From: Ovis canadensis
Lineage: Eukaryota; Chordata; Mammalia; Artiodactyla; Bovidae
Length of the DNA stretch: 64,000 bases
Reading direction: 5' to 3'
NCBI RefSeq assembly: GCF_042477335.2
Contig: NC_091247.1
Coordinates: 4,176,501 to 4,240,500 of the forward strand
This document shows, in pieces, positions 55,494 through 64,000 of this stretch (the first letter of the stretch is position 1; the number at the start of each line of letters is the position of its first letter). The notes under the pieces are model-generated. The model was not told where the DNA came from, did not search any database, and was given only the letters and a program-made list of their open reading frames with translations. The position numbers and the translations under genes are program-made.

Positions 55494-55589
55494 ATGGCAG
55501 CCGCCAGCGGAGTCCTTCCTCAGGTCCCCGAGCCCCGGCCCGCCGTCTTCAGAACCTTCTCCAAACCCCGCCCGGCCCACGCGAGGCGG
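55494..55589 (+). CDS. DDX31: DDX31 coding exon 1
   Basis: The exon encodes 32 residues starting MAAASGVLPQVPEP and ending PRPAHARR. The ATG has G at -3 and G at +4 (GACATGG), a strong initiation context. Longer human DDX31 isoforms start further upstream, but the MAAA start fits the downstream family Met and I see no clear in-frame upstream ATG in a conserved context. The donor is GTGAGT and the exon ends on a codon boundary. Confidence 0.85.
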
Positions 55590-55814
55590 GTGAGTTCTGA
55601 TCCGGTTTTCTGGATGCGTTCGCTCCCGGGGGGAGGCGGGGGGGGAGGTGGGGCCTCGGTGCGCAGGGAAGCTGCCGTCCAGGCCTTCTCCGTCGGGACT
55701 CGAATTAATTCCGCGGAGTTGAGGTGGGGAAAAGTCAGACATCGGGCAGCTCCCGGAGGAGTCGCTGAGCCGCGAGTGTCTTAAGAGCCGACCACGGCCC
55801 GCAAAGACGCGCTC

Positions 55815-55856
55815 GGAGCGGGAGCGGGAGCGGGAGCGGGAGCGGGAGCGGGAGCG
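55815..55856 (+). repeat. GGAGCG hexamer tandem array (7 perfect copies)
   Basis: Seven uninterrupted GGAGCG units (42 bp) lie 226 bp after the DDX31 exon 1 donor, in the 3' part of the CpG island. Each unit carries a CpG, and the G runs are of three. Confidence 0.95.
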
Positions 55857-56599
55857 CAGCGGGCGGAGGCGGGCGGAGCTGGCTGGGGGCCGCTTGTTAG
55901 TTGAAGGCGGGGATGAGAGTCTTGTTACCCGAAGTTAGAAACGGACTGTCGGGGCGTTGAGTCCCTTAGCAGCCCCATCTTCTAATCTTCTCTCAGCCAC
56001 TCTTATGGGTCAGTTTGTTTCGGGAATGAGGACTGGAGGCTAGAAATTTCTTTGAAGAATGTTCGAAACCGAGGTATACATCGACGCGCCATGAAGGGGT
56101 GGAAGGGCGGGGAAGAAAAATACAACTCATCAATGTAATATCTTCGTTAGAGAGACAAAGATGCCTGAAATTTAGCCCAAACCAGAGCAGAAAATTGGTT
56201 TTTAGGATGGCTGACTTAGTTCCTAGCTAAGAGGAGGACTGTGGGACGGAAAATCTGTTGAAAAATCGTGTTGCCTTAAATAACCAGGAAGGATACAGTT
56301 TGCTGCCAAGGAAAGTGCGCGTATGTGTGTGTTTTCTCGAAAAAGCATCATTTAATGCCGTTGAAAAATTATTTGTCAAAGTTCGGTTCAGTTCCTTTCA
56401 ACTAGTGTAGTGCCGCTGAAGTTCCTTGAATTTACATCAGTTCATAGCAGCTGTCTGGGTTATTGTCTAGACTTTTTTCGTGGTAATCAAGTTTAGGGTT
56501 TAGAGGCTTGTGAGTAAAAACTTTTCGGCTGGGCCACGTTGTGGCTTCATCTATTCTGAAGGGGGAGGGAAGTACAAAAGAGCCAGTTGGGCACAGGGG

Positions 56600-56745
56600 C
56601 TTTTGGAATAGGACAGACCTGGGATTAGATGCCAGCGTTGCAACATGCTGGCTCTGTGACCTTGAAGAAAGTACTTCACCTCCCTGATCCTCACTTTTCC
56701 TACCTATAATATGGGAACAGTAATTTCGACTTCGTATAAGGTTAT
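56600..56745 (+). repeat. MIR SINE fragment
   Basis: ACAGACCTGGGATTAGATGC, GCTGGCTCTGTGACCTTGAA, ACTTCACCTCCCTGATCCTC and CTATAATATGGGAACAGTAA follow the sense MIR order. Confidence 0.78.
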
Positions 56746-58009
56746 AAATCATATTGACTCCATTTTGGGTGATAGAATTGCTCCATCAGGTCACTAAGGT
56801 GCTTATACCAAGTACATGCACGACATAGAAAATACTTGCTAAAAGTTCATTGAGTGGGTTGAATAAGTAAACGTAAGATATCTGGTTTTATGATTGCTTG
56901 AACCACTGTATCAAAAGGATATTGTTAAACAGCTATCTGTCTGTGTTGGCCTTGTCTGCATATATGTTGTGTTTTGAATGAGAATTCTGTGTATGCTGAC
57001 CAAATTTGCCTGAACTTGGCATGAGTAGCTAATTTAACTGTACTTGGAAAGACCTTGACAGCTTAAATTATGCTCTAACACTACATGGAATGTTTTTCCT
57101 TAAAAAAAAAAAGAAAAGAAAAAAAATATATACAGATTTATTGTAGGGAATTTGGAAAGTAGATTTTTTTTTTTTTTTAAAGCCCACAATTGCCACACTC
57201 AGAGATAACTCTGGGTAACATTGTGATGTATGTCCTTCTAGAAAAGAAGCAGAGCAAACTAGGGATCAAACTGCACATGATGTTTTCTAACCAAACAGGA
57301 TACAGTTTCTAAATGGTATTGCAGCATTACTCTTAGAAACTAGGCTGTGGAATTAATGCTTGGGCAAAGCCTTGATCCCTCAGTGATGCGGGTTCAGGTC
57401 ACCCCCCATCGCCACCTCAGTGTTGTTACCTTAAGATGGGGCAATACCAGTACTGTATGGCCCAGTGACATCACTCATGTAAGTACTTAGCGTACTGGCT
57501 GGTGCATAGTAACTACTTAATATGCTTATTAATATCAAAGACTGTTAGGCCTGGATGGGCCCTGGAGGTTGTCTGCCATATCCCCTTATTAGGCAGGTGG
57601 GGGAGCGGACACAAGGACTTGCATATTTTTAAAGAGATCCAGGTATATCTTTTCTCCTCTGTGCTCAGCTGCCACCCCATGAAGCGTTTCTGTACCTTTG
57701 CCTCCCTCCCCCTCGCCGTGGGCCACGGTAGTCTTCTTGTTTTGTGCCCTTAGAACGCTTTGTCCACATCTGTTCCGTAGTACAAATACAGGTTTGGTTT
57801 GCAGTCTTACACTTTTGTCTCGTCCACTTGTCTCTGACTTCTTCACGGGCTTGTCAGATCTTTGTACCTTTAGAACCAAGCTACTTGGCAGTTACTAAGT
57901 GGTCAGTTTTTTGTAATGAATATGTTGTGGATGCTGGGGGCAAGGGGACTGACAAGTAGAACAGTGTCCAGAGTACAGAAAAGGATCATTCCGTGATGTG
58001 TTGTTCATT

Positions 58010-58400
58010 CAGCCACAAGTATTTATTGAGCACTTACTTTGTGCCAAACACGGTCCTGTGCAGGGGATGCAGTGCTATCCAGCACAGGCTTGTCCATTTA
58101 TAACAATCTAATGGGAAAGACAGACATCACACAGCGAATGACATCCTGTATTTACTGTTGCACTGAGTGCTACAAAGGAGAAGCGTGCCAGAAGAGCCAA
58201 GGAGTTTGATAGGTGGAGGCAGGAAGTCTAGAAAGGCTCCTCTGAGGATGTAGCAGGTGAGCCTGGATTTGAGGAATGAGTACAAGAGGGTGGGTTGGGG
58301 ACTTGGGTTTGGGAGTAGCATGTGCAAAGGCCCTGAGGAGAGAAGGAGTTCGGGACATCCTCAGAATTTAAGGAAGACCAGGATGGCAGAGAGTAAAGCT
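58010..58400 (+). repeat. L2-like 3' region
   Basis: AGTATTTATTGAGCACTTAC, TTTGTGCCAAACACGGTCCT, AACAATCTAATGGGAAAGAC and GAAAGGCTCCTCTGAGGATG follow the L2 3' layout over nearly 400 bp. Confidence 0.65.
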
Positions 58401-60108
58401 GAGGCTGGTGAGCTGGACAAAGGCAGATTCTTCATAGCTCAGGTCACACATTCTGGATTTTAGCCTGAGCGCAGTGGAAAGCCCTCCTGATACTGTGTTT
58501 AACTCGAAACACTTAGAAAGACGTTGACATGGAAATAAAGAATGACCGGGGTGATAGGGGGTCTAAAGTTTGTGTCGTGTTTGGAATATTTGGTGCAAAG
58601 AAGGAGAAAAAAAATGGAATTCTATGGTGAACAGGAGTGTTGTGTATAAGAGTTGGTGCCAAGAACAAACTGCAGACGAGGACTTGGATCTTCCAGGAAA
58701 CAGATTTTGCCTGAATGTCAGAAAGAACTTCCTGACCCCTGGAATTTGGTTGGGAACAGAATGGGCTGCCTCGTGGGGGTGGAGAACAGTAGGAGGAGGT
58801 GCAGGCAGGAGCTGCAGGGCTGCCTGGCAGGGCTCCTGCGATGGGAGGTCCACGCATGCGCAGCGGGAGAGGCCTTTAGGCCTTTTTGTGCTTCAGGAGC
58901 CTGTGATTCTATAAACCAAGCAAGATCTGCACATTTCATCCCATCTTGCAAATGAGACCTGATTCTTGACTTCATTTCTTTTTCAGTCTGAATATTAAGG
59001 ATTTTGTAAAAATAAATTTGTGACATTTGTAAAATGAAGCAGATTATCAATACTAAATGTTAATACCAATGCTAAATATTAATACCAAATATTTGAAGTT
59101 ATATATATTGAATTAGCTACCCTTAGGGTTGCCAGGAACAGAGAACTGTTGTTAATGCCGGGTTAGTCAGAAGCTGACAGTCACAGTTAAAGCACACAGA
59201 AGTCCTGATCTCAAGCCAGGAGGAAGATGGCATGTTCCAAGAGAAACCAGAACTCCAGAATAGTGAGCCCCAGCTACTCAGGGGATGTTTGTATATTCAT
59301 GTGTAATGTAAATTGGACGAGAAGGTCAAGGAAAATAGAGGAATTGGATATTCTTCTCCTAGGGGAAGTTTGGACGTCATGCATTTAACAACATTCGTGT
59401 TATGGAAATAAGAAGCAACAGGCAAGAAAATATCTCATGTTGTTTCCCATAATCGGTGATCAGATGGGGAATGGAAAGGCGAGAAGTGTTGGAAATAATT
59501 GCAATGGAGGTGATGGATGGAGCAGAATTCTCATTTGGAATGGAAGCTGGGAGGAGGAATCGTCTCCAAACCCCCTGAATCTGGGGGAGCAGCATGAGGG
59601 CAGAGAATGACAGCCATCCAAGCGCTCAGGCTAGGCGGTAATGAAGGTTTCCGCTTCCTGGGCACGTGCAGTAAGCGATGGGCTTTGTTGGTAGAGAGGC
59701 AAGATTCATCGCTCCCCTTCCCCGTGCTTGCCGTATAAATGGATTCCTAGGGATTTGGATCACCTTAGCTGCACATTTCACTAGGTGGGTCCTCCCTTCC
59801 CTGCAAACAGACTCCAGTTGTTAACATTCAGCCTGAAAAATGTCTCTCTCTTGGTGGTCTTGGTGGAAGTAGAGGTTAAGATGATTGGTAAGGTCTGGTA
59901 GATGTATCAGCTGAGATTTGTGGGGGTTTTTTTAAAAAAGGGCCGAATTAAAGAATCTGATTGCATACCCTAAACTTGCTTGACATATGGGGAGTAATGA
60001 TCTCTGCAGGGAGAGATGCAATTCTGTGGGCAGTCAGGCTTCACTCTGAGGTCTGTCTTCATGGACTGACGCATCTCTTGTCGCTCTTTCCTTTTGGGAA
60101 CAACGCAG

Positions 60109-60365
60109 CAAGCAGCAGCCACCAAAAGAAAATGCCAGGCATCCAGCGAGGCTCCCCCAGCGAAACGGAGGAGCAAAGCCTCTTTTCTCCCGGCCAAGAA
60201 AACTGCCGCGAAAGAAACTCGCAGGACCCTGAAGGGGAAGGCACAGAGGACGTTTTCTCCCAAGAAGCCCTCAGCCGGCGCGAGGGACGGAGACCAGGAG
60301 CAGAAGCCGGGCGCCAAGACTTCATCGCTGTTCAAAAACAACCCTGAGATCCCGGAACTCCCCAG
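60109..60365 (+). CDS. DDX31: DDX31 coding exon 2
   Basis: The exon encodes residues 33-117 plus two bases. It starts [20 protein letters not shown], a bipartite nuclear/nucleolar localisation signal (KRK, ten residues, KRR; residues about 38-53). A Lys/Arg-rich low-complexity stretch follows, ending [14 protein letters not shown]. The acceptor is GGGAACAACGCAG and the donor GTATGG. The frame is also open a short way upstream of the acceptor, but that part is intronic. Confidence 0.93.
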
Positions 60366-60472
60366 GTATGGCCAGGGGCTGACGCCCTGCGGGAACGAAA
60401 GGGATTAAGTGTCTTCTGCCCTTTTCTTTGTCTCTTGGAACTGATGGCCTGCATCTTATTCGTTATTTGCAG
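60366..60472 (+). other. DDX31: DDX31 intron 2 (107 bp)
   Basis: This is a very short intron: donor GTATGG, acceptor TTATTTGCAG. It contains only a T-rich branch/pyrimidine region. Confidence 0.9.
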
Positions 60473-60548
60473 ACCTGTAGTAGAGCAGGTGCAAGAGAAG
60501 GTGTTCACTTCAGATGCTTTTCAAGCCCTGGATCTCCACCCACATCTC
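60473..60548 (+). CDS. DDX31: DDX31 coding exon 3
   Basis: The exon encodes (R)PVVEQVQEKVFTSDAFQALD and LHPHL, residues 118-143. The FxxLxLHPHL pattern is the helix before the Q motif of DEAD-box helicases, with F134 a candidate for the conserved upstream aromatic residue. The donor is GTAAGT and the end lies on a codon boundary. Confidence 0.94.
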
Positions 60549-61527
60549 GTAAGTATCCCTCCTTGTTTTCTGGGTGTCTCGATTTTGAGGGTCTGTTTGT
60601 TCATTCAGAATGTCTGTGAAGTGACAGTTCTAGGAAGAAAAAAAAAATCAAAGAAGGGTTATATCTGCTCCAGGTACCCAGCTAAACTGAGATTGATAAG
60701 ATGCTTTTCCAGGACAGTTCACGTGAGCTTAGGAATCTGTTCACTGTCCTCACCCCTACCCCAGCCCAGCCCCCTTTTTTGTTTTTTGCTCACCTAACTC
60801 ACGTTAGGGCTGGGACTCCACTTGCTTGACTTGAAGACCACCTCATATTACTGGATCAGTACGCATCAAGACTGTTTTGGGTGGCCAGTGTCACAGTGAC
60901 CCTAGGAGAGGGGGATGAATTGTTGTCTTGCTATTAAGGGAGTTATAAGAACTGAAGGAAGAAGGGTCTTTTAGAACATGGACACTTAAGAAACCCAGAC
61001 AGCCATGAGTGAGTGTTCCAGGCGTGTTTACGAGTAAGGCGAGAAAAGTACATCCACTTCTGGGAAGTCCAGCTTTTCTTGGCTCAGACGGTCATGGCTT
61101 CACCTGCTGCTGCTTCTGGGCAGGTTACCTTTGCTCGAATTCTCAGCACAGAGTGCAGCAGCTTTCCGCGTCTGGGTACTGTGCGCGCTGGGAGATGGGA
61201 CCTCTGTGTCTCAGGGGCTGCCCCGCGTGTTGTAGGATGTTTGGCAGGTCCTGTGCTTACCCACTGCCAGGAGCATCCCTGCCCCCCAGTTGTAACAACC
61301 AGCAGTTTCTCCAGATGTTGCCACACGTCCTAGGCAAGCTGGCGGGGAAGCAGTGTGCAGAACCACCCCTAGTTGAGAACCATTGGTTTGGAGGAACTTG
61401 ATTGGATTGTGATGATCAGTTTTTACCCCAGTATTTTCCCCTTCTTTGCATCCTTATTTGCATTAAATGTATTTATACCAAAAAAATTATATAAAGTATT
61501 TAATTTATTTTTTGTCATTTCTCTTAG
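60549..61527 (+). other. DDX31: DDX31 intron 3
   Basis: This 979-bp intron contains a MER5A-like DNA transposon fossil (about 61,205-61,386). The acceptor is TTTCTCTTAG. Confidence 0.88.
61205..61386 (-). repeat. MER5A-like hAT DNA transposon fossil
   Basis: TTGTAGGATGTTTGGCAGGT, CCCCAGTTGTAACAACCAGC, CTCCAGATGTTGCCACACGT and CCCTAGTTGAGAACCATTGG correspond to antisense MER5A, a non-autonomous element of the hAT-Charlie group. It is diverged and inactive. Confidence 0.72.
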
Positions 61528-61571
61528 ATTTCCACGATAAATACAGTCTTAAAAATGTCTAGTATGACCAG
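61528..61571 (+). CDS. DDX31: DDX31 coding exon 4
   Basis: This 44-bp exon encodes ISTINTVLKMSSMT plus two bases of Ser158, leading into the Q motif. The acceptor is CTCTTAG and the donor GTAAGA. Confidence 0.92.
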
Positions 61572-62868
61572 GTAAGAGTTCTGGGTCACTTGATTTTCTC
61601 AGGATTTAAGTGGGTATAAGCAAATAAAATCTGAATTGTCCCTGGAGGACAGCAAACTCATGTCTTGGCTTAGAGAGCAATGCCAGGTTATTAACCCCTG
61701 AGGGCTTGGTAACCACTCGGCTTCCCCATGCAGTACGTGGGACTGGGTCTCCATCCCTGCCACCCTCAACTCTAAACTCTTAAGAGGTCTCTCGTCCAGA
61801 GGTGGTCTGCGTGGGATGCCACTGTGGTCTGTGCTGCCTGAAAATAATTTGTCTAAAATACAAAATTTATCTTGTCATTTCTTAGTAGTAAGAAGTAGAG
61901 TCAGCTACAAGATAGGAGTAAATACTTGGTTGGATGTAATGGGATGCTGAAAAAAGATTTTAAATGGTAGTGACAACTGGAAAATGGAAATGGAGTAGTG
62001 GGAGGGAGAGGTCTGGAGCAAAAATGACCCCCACCCCCCACCCCCCCACCGGCCTTGAGTATGTGTGCTCATGCACGTTTTCATGTCGCCCGTCACTTGG
62101 AACTGTTAGTAAAAGCATCAAAGAAAAAATGAGCCCCTTTGTTACTGATTTGTTCAGTTTTAGCAATCAAATGTGGTTTCCATATTCTTTCAGTTTTTTT
62201 TTAATTTTCTTGAAATAGAATTCGTTTATAATGTCTTAATTTCTGCTGTTACAGCAGAGTGATTCAATTATATATATGTATATTCTTTTTCATGTTCTTT
62301 TCCGTTGTAGTTTATCACAGGACATTAGTTCCCTATACTATGCAGTAAGACCTTGTCATTTTAGTTGTTTGTTTTTGAATACACACCTGGACACACATCT
62401 TACCGTGTCTGTGGCAGTCATATTTGGTTTTCTAGAGAATGGGCAGCAATTCCTGGCTGTCTGCGGGGCTCACAAGTCTCCCTTTCTCTATTCTGCTTGG
62501 GAATCTTTCCATAACGTCTTATTGCTTCGTATTCCCTGGTTCAGAAGATAATGTGATATGCTTTGTAGTGGCTCCAGCTTGTCATCATGCTGGTCACATT
62601 TTTCTTTTTAATTAGTGTAGCATACCAGCCAATCTCTGGGCTGCCTCAACTTTTTCAGCCCCAAAAGTTCCAAAAATTTAACTAGGGTTTTGCCCTTCTA
62701 ACCATCAAGGGTTTCTCAGCCCTTCCCATGACTGTTCAGGTGACCTCCAAGGTGACATAGAGCCTGGGGCAGTTGCATTCTGTGGATCTTGTGTCTCTGC
62801 CTGTAAACCTGGGCAGGTAGTAAGTACATCATAGATAAGCATGTGCTCTTTCTTTCGGGCGGCCCAAG
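61572..62868 (+). other. DDX31: DDX31 intron 4
   Basis: This 1,297-bp intron contains a C-rich run (62,028-62,050), an antisense L1 3' end (62,196-62,345), and otherwise unassigned DNA. The acceptor GGCGGCCCAAG has a weak pyrimidine tract directly before AG, with a better TCTTTCTTTC stretch slightly upstream. Confidence 0.85.
62196..62345 (-). mobile_element. L1 3'-end fragment, antisense
   Basis: A T run is followed by TTCTGCTGTTACAGCAGAGT, GATTCAATTATATATATGTA and TATCACAGGACATTAGTTCC, the antisense of the cetartiodactyl L1 3' end. The T run would be its reversed poly(A) tail. Confidence 0.75.
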
Positions 62869-62939
62869 CGTTCAGAAGCAGAGCATCCCCGTGTTGCTGG
62901 AAGGCAGAGATGCCCTCGTGCGATCCCAGACGGGCTCAG
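62869..62939 (+). CDS. DDX31: DDX31 coding exon 5 (Q motif and start of Walker A)
   Basis: The exon encodes (S)[18 protein letters not shown] and SQTGS, residues 158-182. VQKQSIP is the Q motif core, with Q160 expected to contact adenine. SQTGSG begins motif I and takes Ser at the position often occupied by Ala in other DEAD-box proteins. The donor is GTCAGT. It splits the Gly codon that is completed by exon 6. Confidence 0.94.
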
Positions 62940-63806
62940 GTCAGTCATCACTTGGTTTCTGCCCTTCCTCCACAGTCATGTGGTGAGCTGTCTGTTGATG
63001 ATGGTGGCTGCTTTGTTTGGTGGGGGGAGGGGCGCCCGTGCTTGCTTCTGATCAGAGCCTTGAAAGGAGGGGGATGATCACTAGGACCACGATCAGGAAT
63101 GATCAGAAGGGAGTCAGGTTCCACGGTCATTTCTCAGCGCTCTGGCTAGAGCTGTCCATCTTTACTCCAGTGGCAATGAATTTTTTTTTCTGGTGTTAAA
63201 GCACTCTTCCCGTGAACACGCACTGATCAGATGCCAGTTGTTGTGCTCAATCACGGAACACTGGTTTTGTTCCAAAACAGTCTGGAAGGGCTTTTCTGAC
63301 CTTTTGTGCCTGTAAGAGCAGGTCAGCTGTCCTTTCCGCCCCCGCTCAGCCACTGTCCAGGTGGGCGGAAGCCCAAGGGTTTTGCCATCCATGGTTTCTC
63401 CTTGGTTTCTGGAGGCGGGCTCTGGGCTTCCAACTGGCTCCTGACTGTGAAAGCACCACCGAGGACACTTCTGCCTTCAGAAGCTCCTTTGAGAGGTTGA
63501 GGGTGACCCTGGGGAGGGGAGCTTCTCTAGTTCCTAGGAACATTCACTGAACTGAGCTTCTGTGAGATTTGGGGAGCGTGTCATTGTCTTCTTTGTTAGA
63601 CGTTAAAGGAGCGAAGCTGCAGGCTTATTAGAAGCGCTGCATTCACAGAGCAGAGCTGTGACAGACAGGTGCCTTCCGTTTTCCCCTGAATGTGAGTGCA
63701 CTTTTCCTATCCCCAGACTTCAGAGCGGTGCCAGTTTCCTTTACTATCTTTGGTTTTCTGACGTCCTCAGGCTCTGGTTTTAATTCCTCTTGTCTTCTTT
63801 TAAAAG
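62940..63806 (+). other. DDX31: DDX31 intron 5
   Basis: This 867-bp intron runs from donor GTCAGT to acceptor TCTTTTAAAAG. I recognise no repeat in it. Confidence 0.87.
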
Positions 63807-63871
63807 GTAAAACTCTTGCCTATTGCATCCCTATGGTCCAGTCTCTTCAAGCAATGCAATCCAAAATACAG
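63807..63871 (+). CDS. DDX31: DDX31 coding exon 6 (Walker A lysine)
   Basis: The exon encodes (G)KTLAYCIPMVQSLQAMQSKI and Q, residues 182-203. K183 and T184 complete motif I (SQTGSGKT), which binds the ATP phosphates. The helix that follows is typical of family members. The donor is GTGAGT, on a codon boundary. The next exon lies beyond the window. Confidence 0.94.
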
Positions 63872-63892
63872 GTGAGTAGGAAGGCTGTCTTT

Positions 63893-64000
63893 CTGGGAGT
63901 TTCCTGGCGGTCCAATGGTTAGGACTTGGAGTTTCACTGCCAGGGCCCTGGGTTCAGTCCCTAGTTGGAGAACAAATGTCCTACAAGCTGCTCGACAAGG
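63893..64000 (+). mobile_element. CHR-2-type tRNA SINE, cut by window end
   Basis: The sense tRNA-like head GGGAGTTTCCTGGCGGTCCA, ATGGTTAGGACTTGGAG and GGGCCCTGGGTTCAGTCCCT are visible. It lies in DDX31 intron 6 and runs off the window. Confidence 0.85.

Larger units (their letters stand above)
54180..55950. promoter_or_regulatory. CpG island and bidirectional promoter of GTF3C4 and DDX31
   Basis: About 1.8 kb of GC-rich DNA with very dense CpG spans the first coding exons of both genes. The two start codons are 721 bp apart and point away from each other. The interval holds GC boxes (CCCCGCCC types at 54,836-54,862), an RFX X-box at 54,976 and a TCGCGAGA element at 55,461, and I saw no obvious TATA box at either end. 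Shared, broadly active transcription is the natural inference; exact start sites cannot be read from sequence. Confidence 0.88.
55590..60108 (+). other. DDX31: DDX31 intron 1
   Basis: This 4,519-bp intron begins inside the CpG island and contains the GGAGCG hexamer array. It holds a MIR (about 56,600), T/A-rich runs near 57,100-57,180 and an L2-like piece (58,010-58,400). The rest is unassigned. It ends GGGAACAACGCAG. Confidence 0.88.
55494..63871 (+). other. DDX31: DDX31 gene, 5' part (exons 1-6; continues beyond window)
   Basis: DDX31 is a nucleolar DEAD-box ATP-dependent RNA helicase implicated in ribosome biogenesis. Six exons (55,494-55,589; 60,109-60,365; 60,473-60,548; 61,528-61,571; 62,869-62,939; 63,807-63,871) join in frame to 609 bases, residues 1-203, and all visible junctions are GT-AG. 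The encoded part has a basic N-terminus with a bipartite nuclear localisation signal, the Q motif and motif I (Walker A). The DEAD box and C-terminal helicase domain would lie beyond the window. No stop or frameshift is present. The gene shares its promoter with GTF3C4. Confidence 0.95.

Noticed and set aside
55162-55593. Plus-strand frame overlapping the DDX31 start as an alternative protein
   Set aside because: It begins at TTG, is in a different frame from DDX31, and is Arg/Pro-rich as expected for CpG-island DNA.

Overview
The window is vertebrate nuclear DNA from a ruminant, most likely a bovid. The interspersed repeats show this directly: there are many copies of the BovB (RTE-type) LINE and of its SINE partners (Bov-tA and dimeric BovA2). 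Cetartiodactyl CHR-2-type tRNA SINEs, L1 fragments and older mammalian MIR, L2, MER5A-like and L1M-like pieces are also present. I cannot tell cattle from sheep, goat or buffalo by eye.

Three protein-coding genes are recognised from their exons, in the order and orientation known for the human 9q34 DDX31-GTF3C4-AK8 cluster. (1) The last two coding exons of AK8 (adenylate kinase 8), plus strand, lie at 13,532-13,612 and 14,706-14,943, with a poly(A) signal at 15,023. The rest of AK8 lies upstream of the window, and bases 1-13,531 are read as AK8 intron. (2) The complete coding sequence of GTF3C4 (TFIIIC 90 kDa subunit), minus strand, lies in five coding exons between 54,772 and 39,474. They join in frame to 813 codons plus a stop. 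A long 3' UTR running down to about 32.36 kb is likely. (3) The first six coding exons of DDX31 (nucleolar DEAD-box helicase), plus strand, run from 55,494 to 63,871. They encode residues 1-203, including a nuclear localisation signal, the Q motif and the Walker A motif, and the gene continues past the window end. No further protein-coding gene is supported.

GTF3C4 and DDX31 start 721 bp apart, head to head, in one CpG island (about 54.2-55.95 kb). It contains GC boxes, an RFX-type X-box and a TCGCGAGA-type element next to the DDX31 start. AK8 and GTF3C4 are convergent. Between them (about 15.05-32.36 kb) lies repeat-rich intergenic DNA: a BovB copy, an unexplained GC-rich CpG cluster near 18.2 kb, and a nested block at 23-32 kb where BovB elements (one pair head to tail) have invaded L1 sequence and a Bov-tA has invaded a BovB.

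I see no CRISPR array, operon, phage or other prokaryote-type system, and nothing I would call a new biological system. The points most worth checking are a BovB insertion with a 5' inversion and target-site duplications (7.84-8.06 kb), a sequence module of about 160 bp that occurs twice and interrupts a BovB (22.9 and 24.2 kb), the orphan CpG cluster (18.2 kb), a very regular G-quadruplex motif in a GTF3C4 intron (46.45 kb), and the regulatory motifs of the shared promoter.
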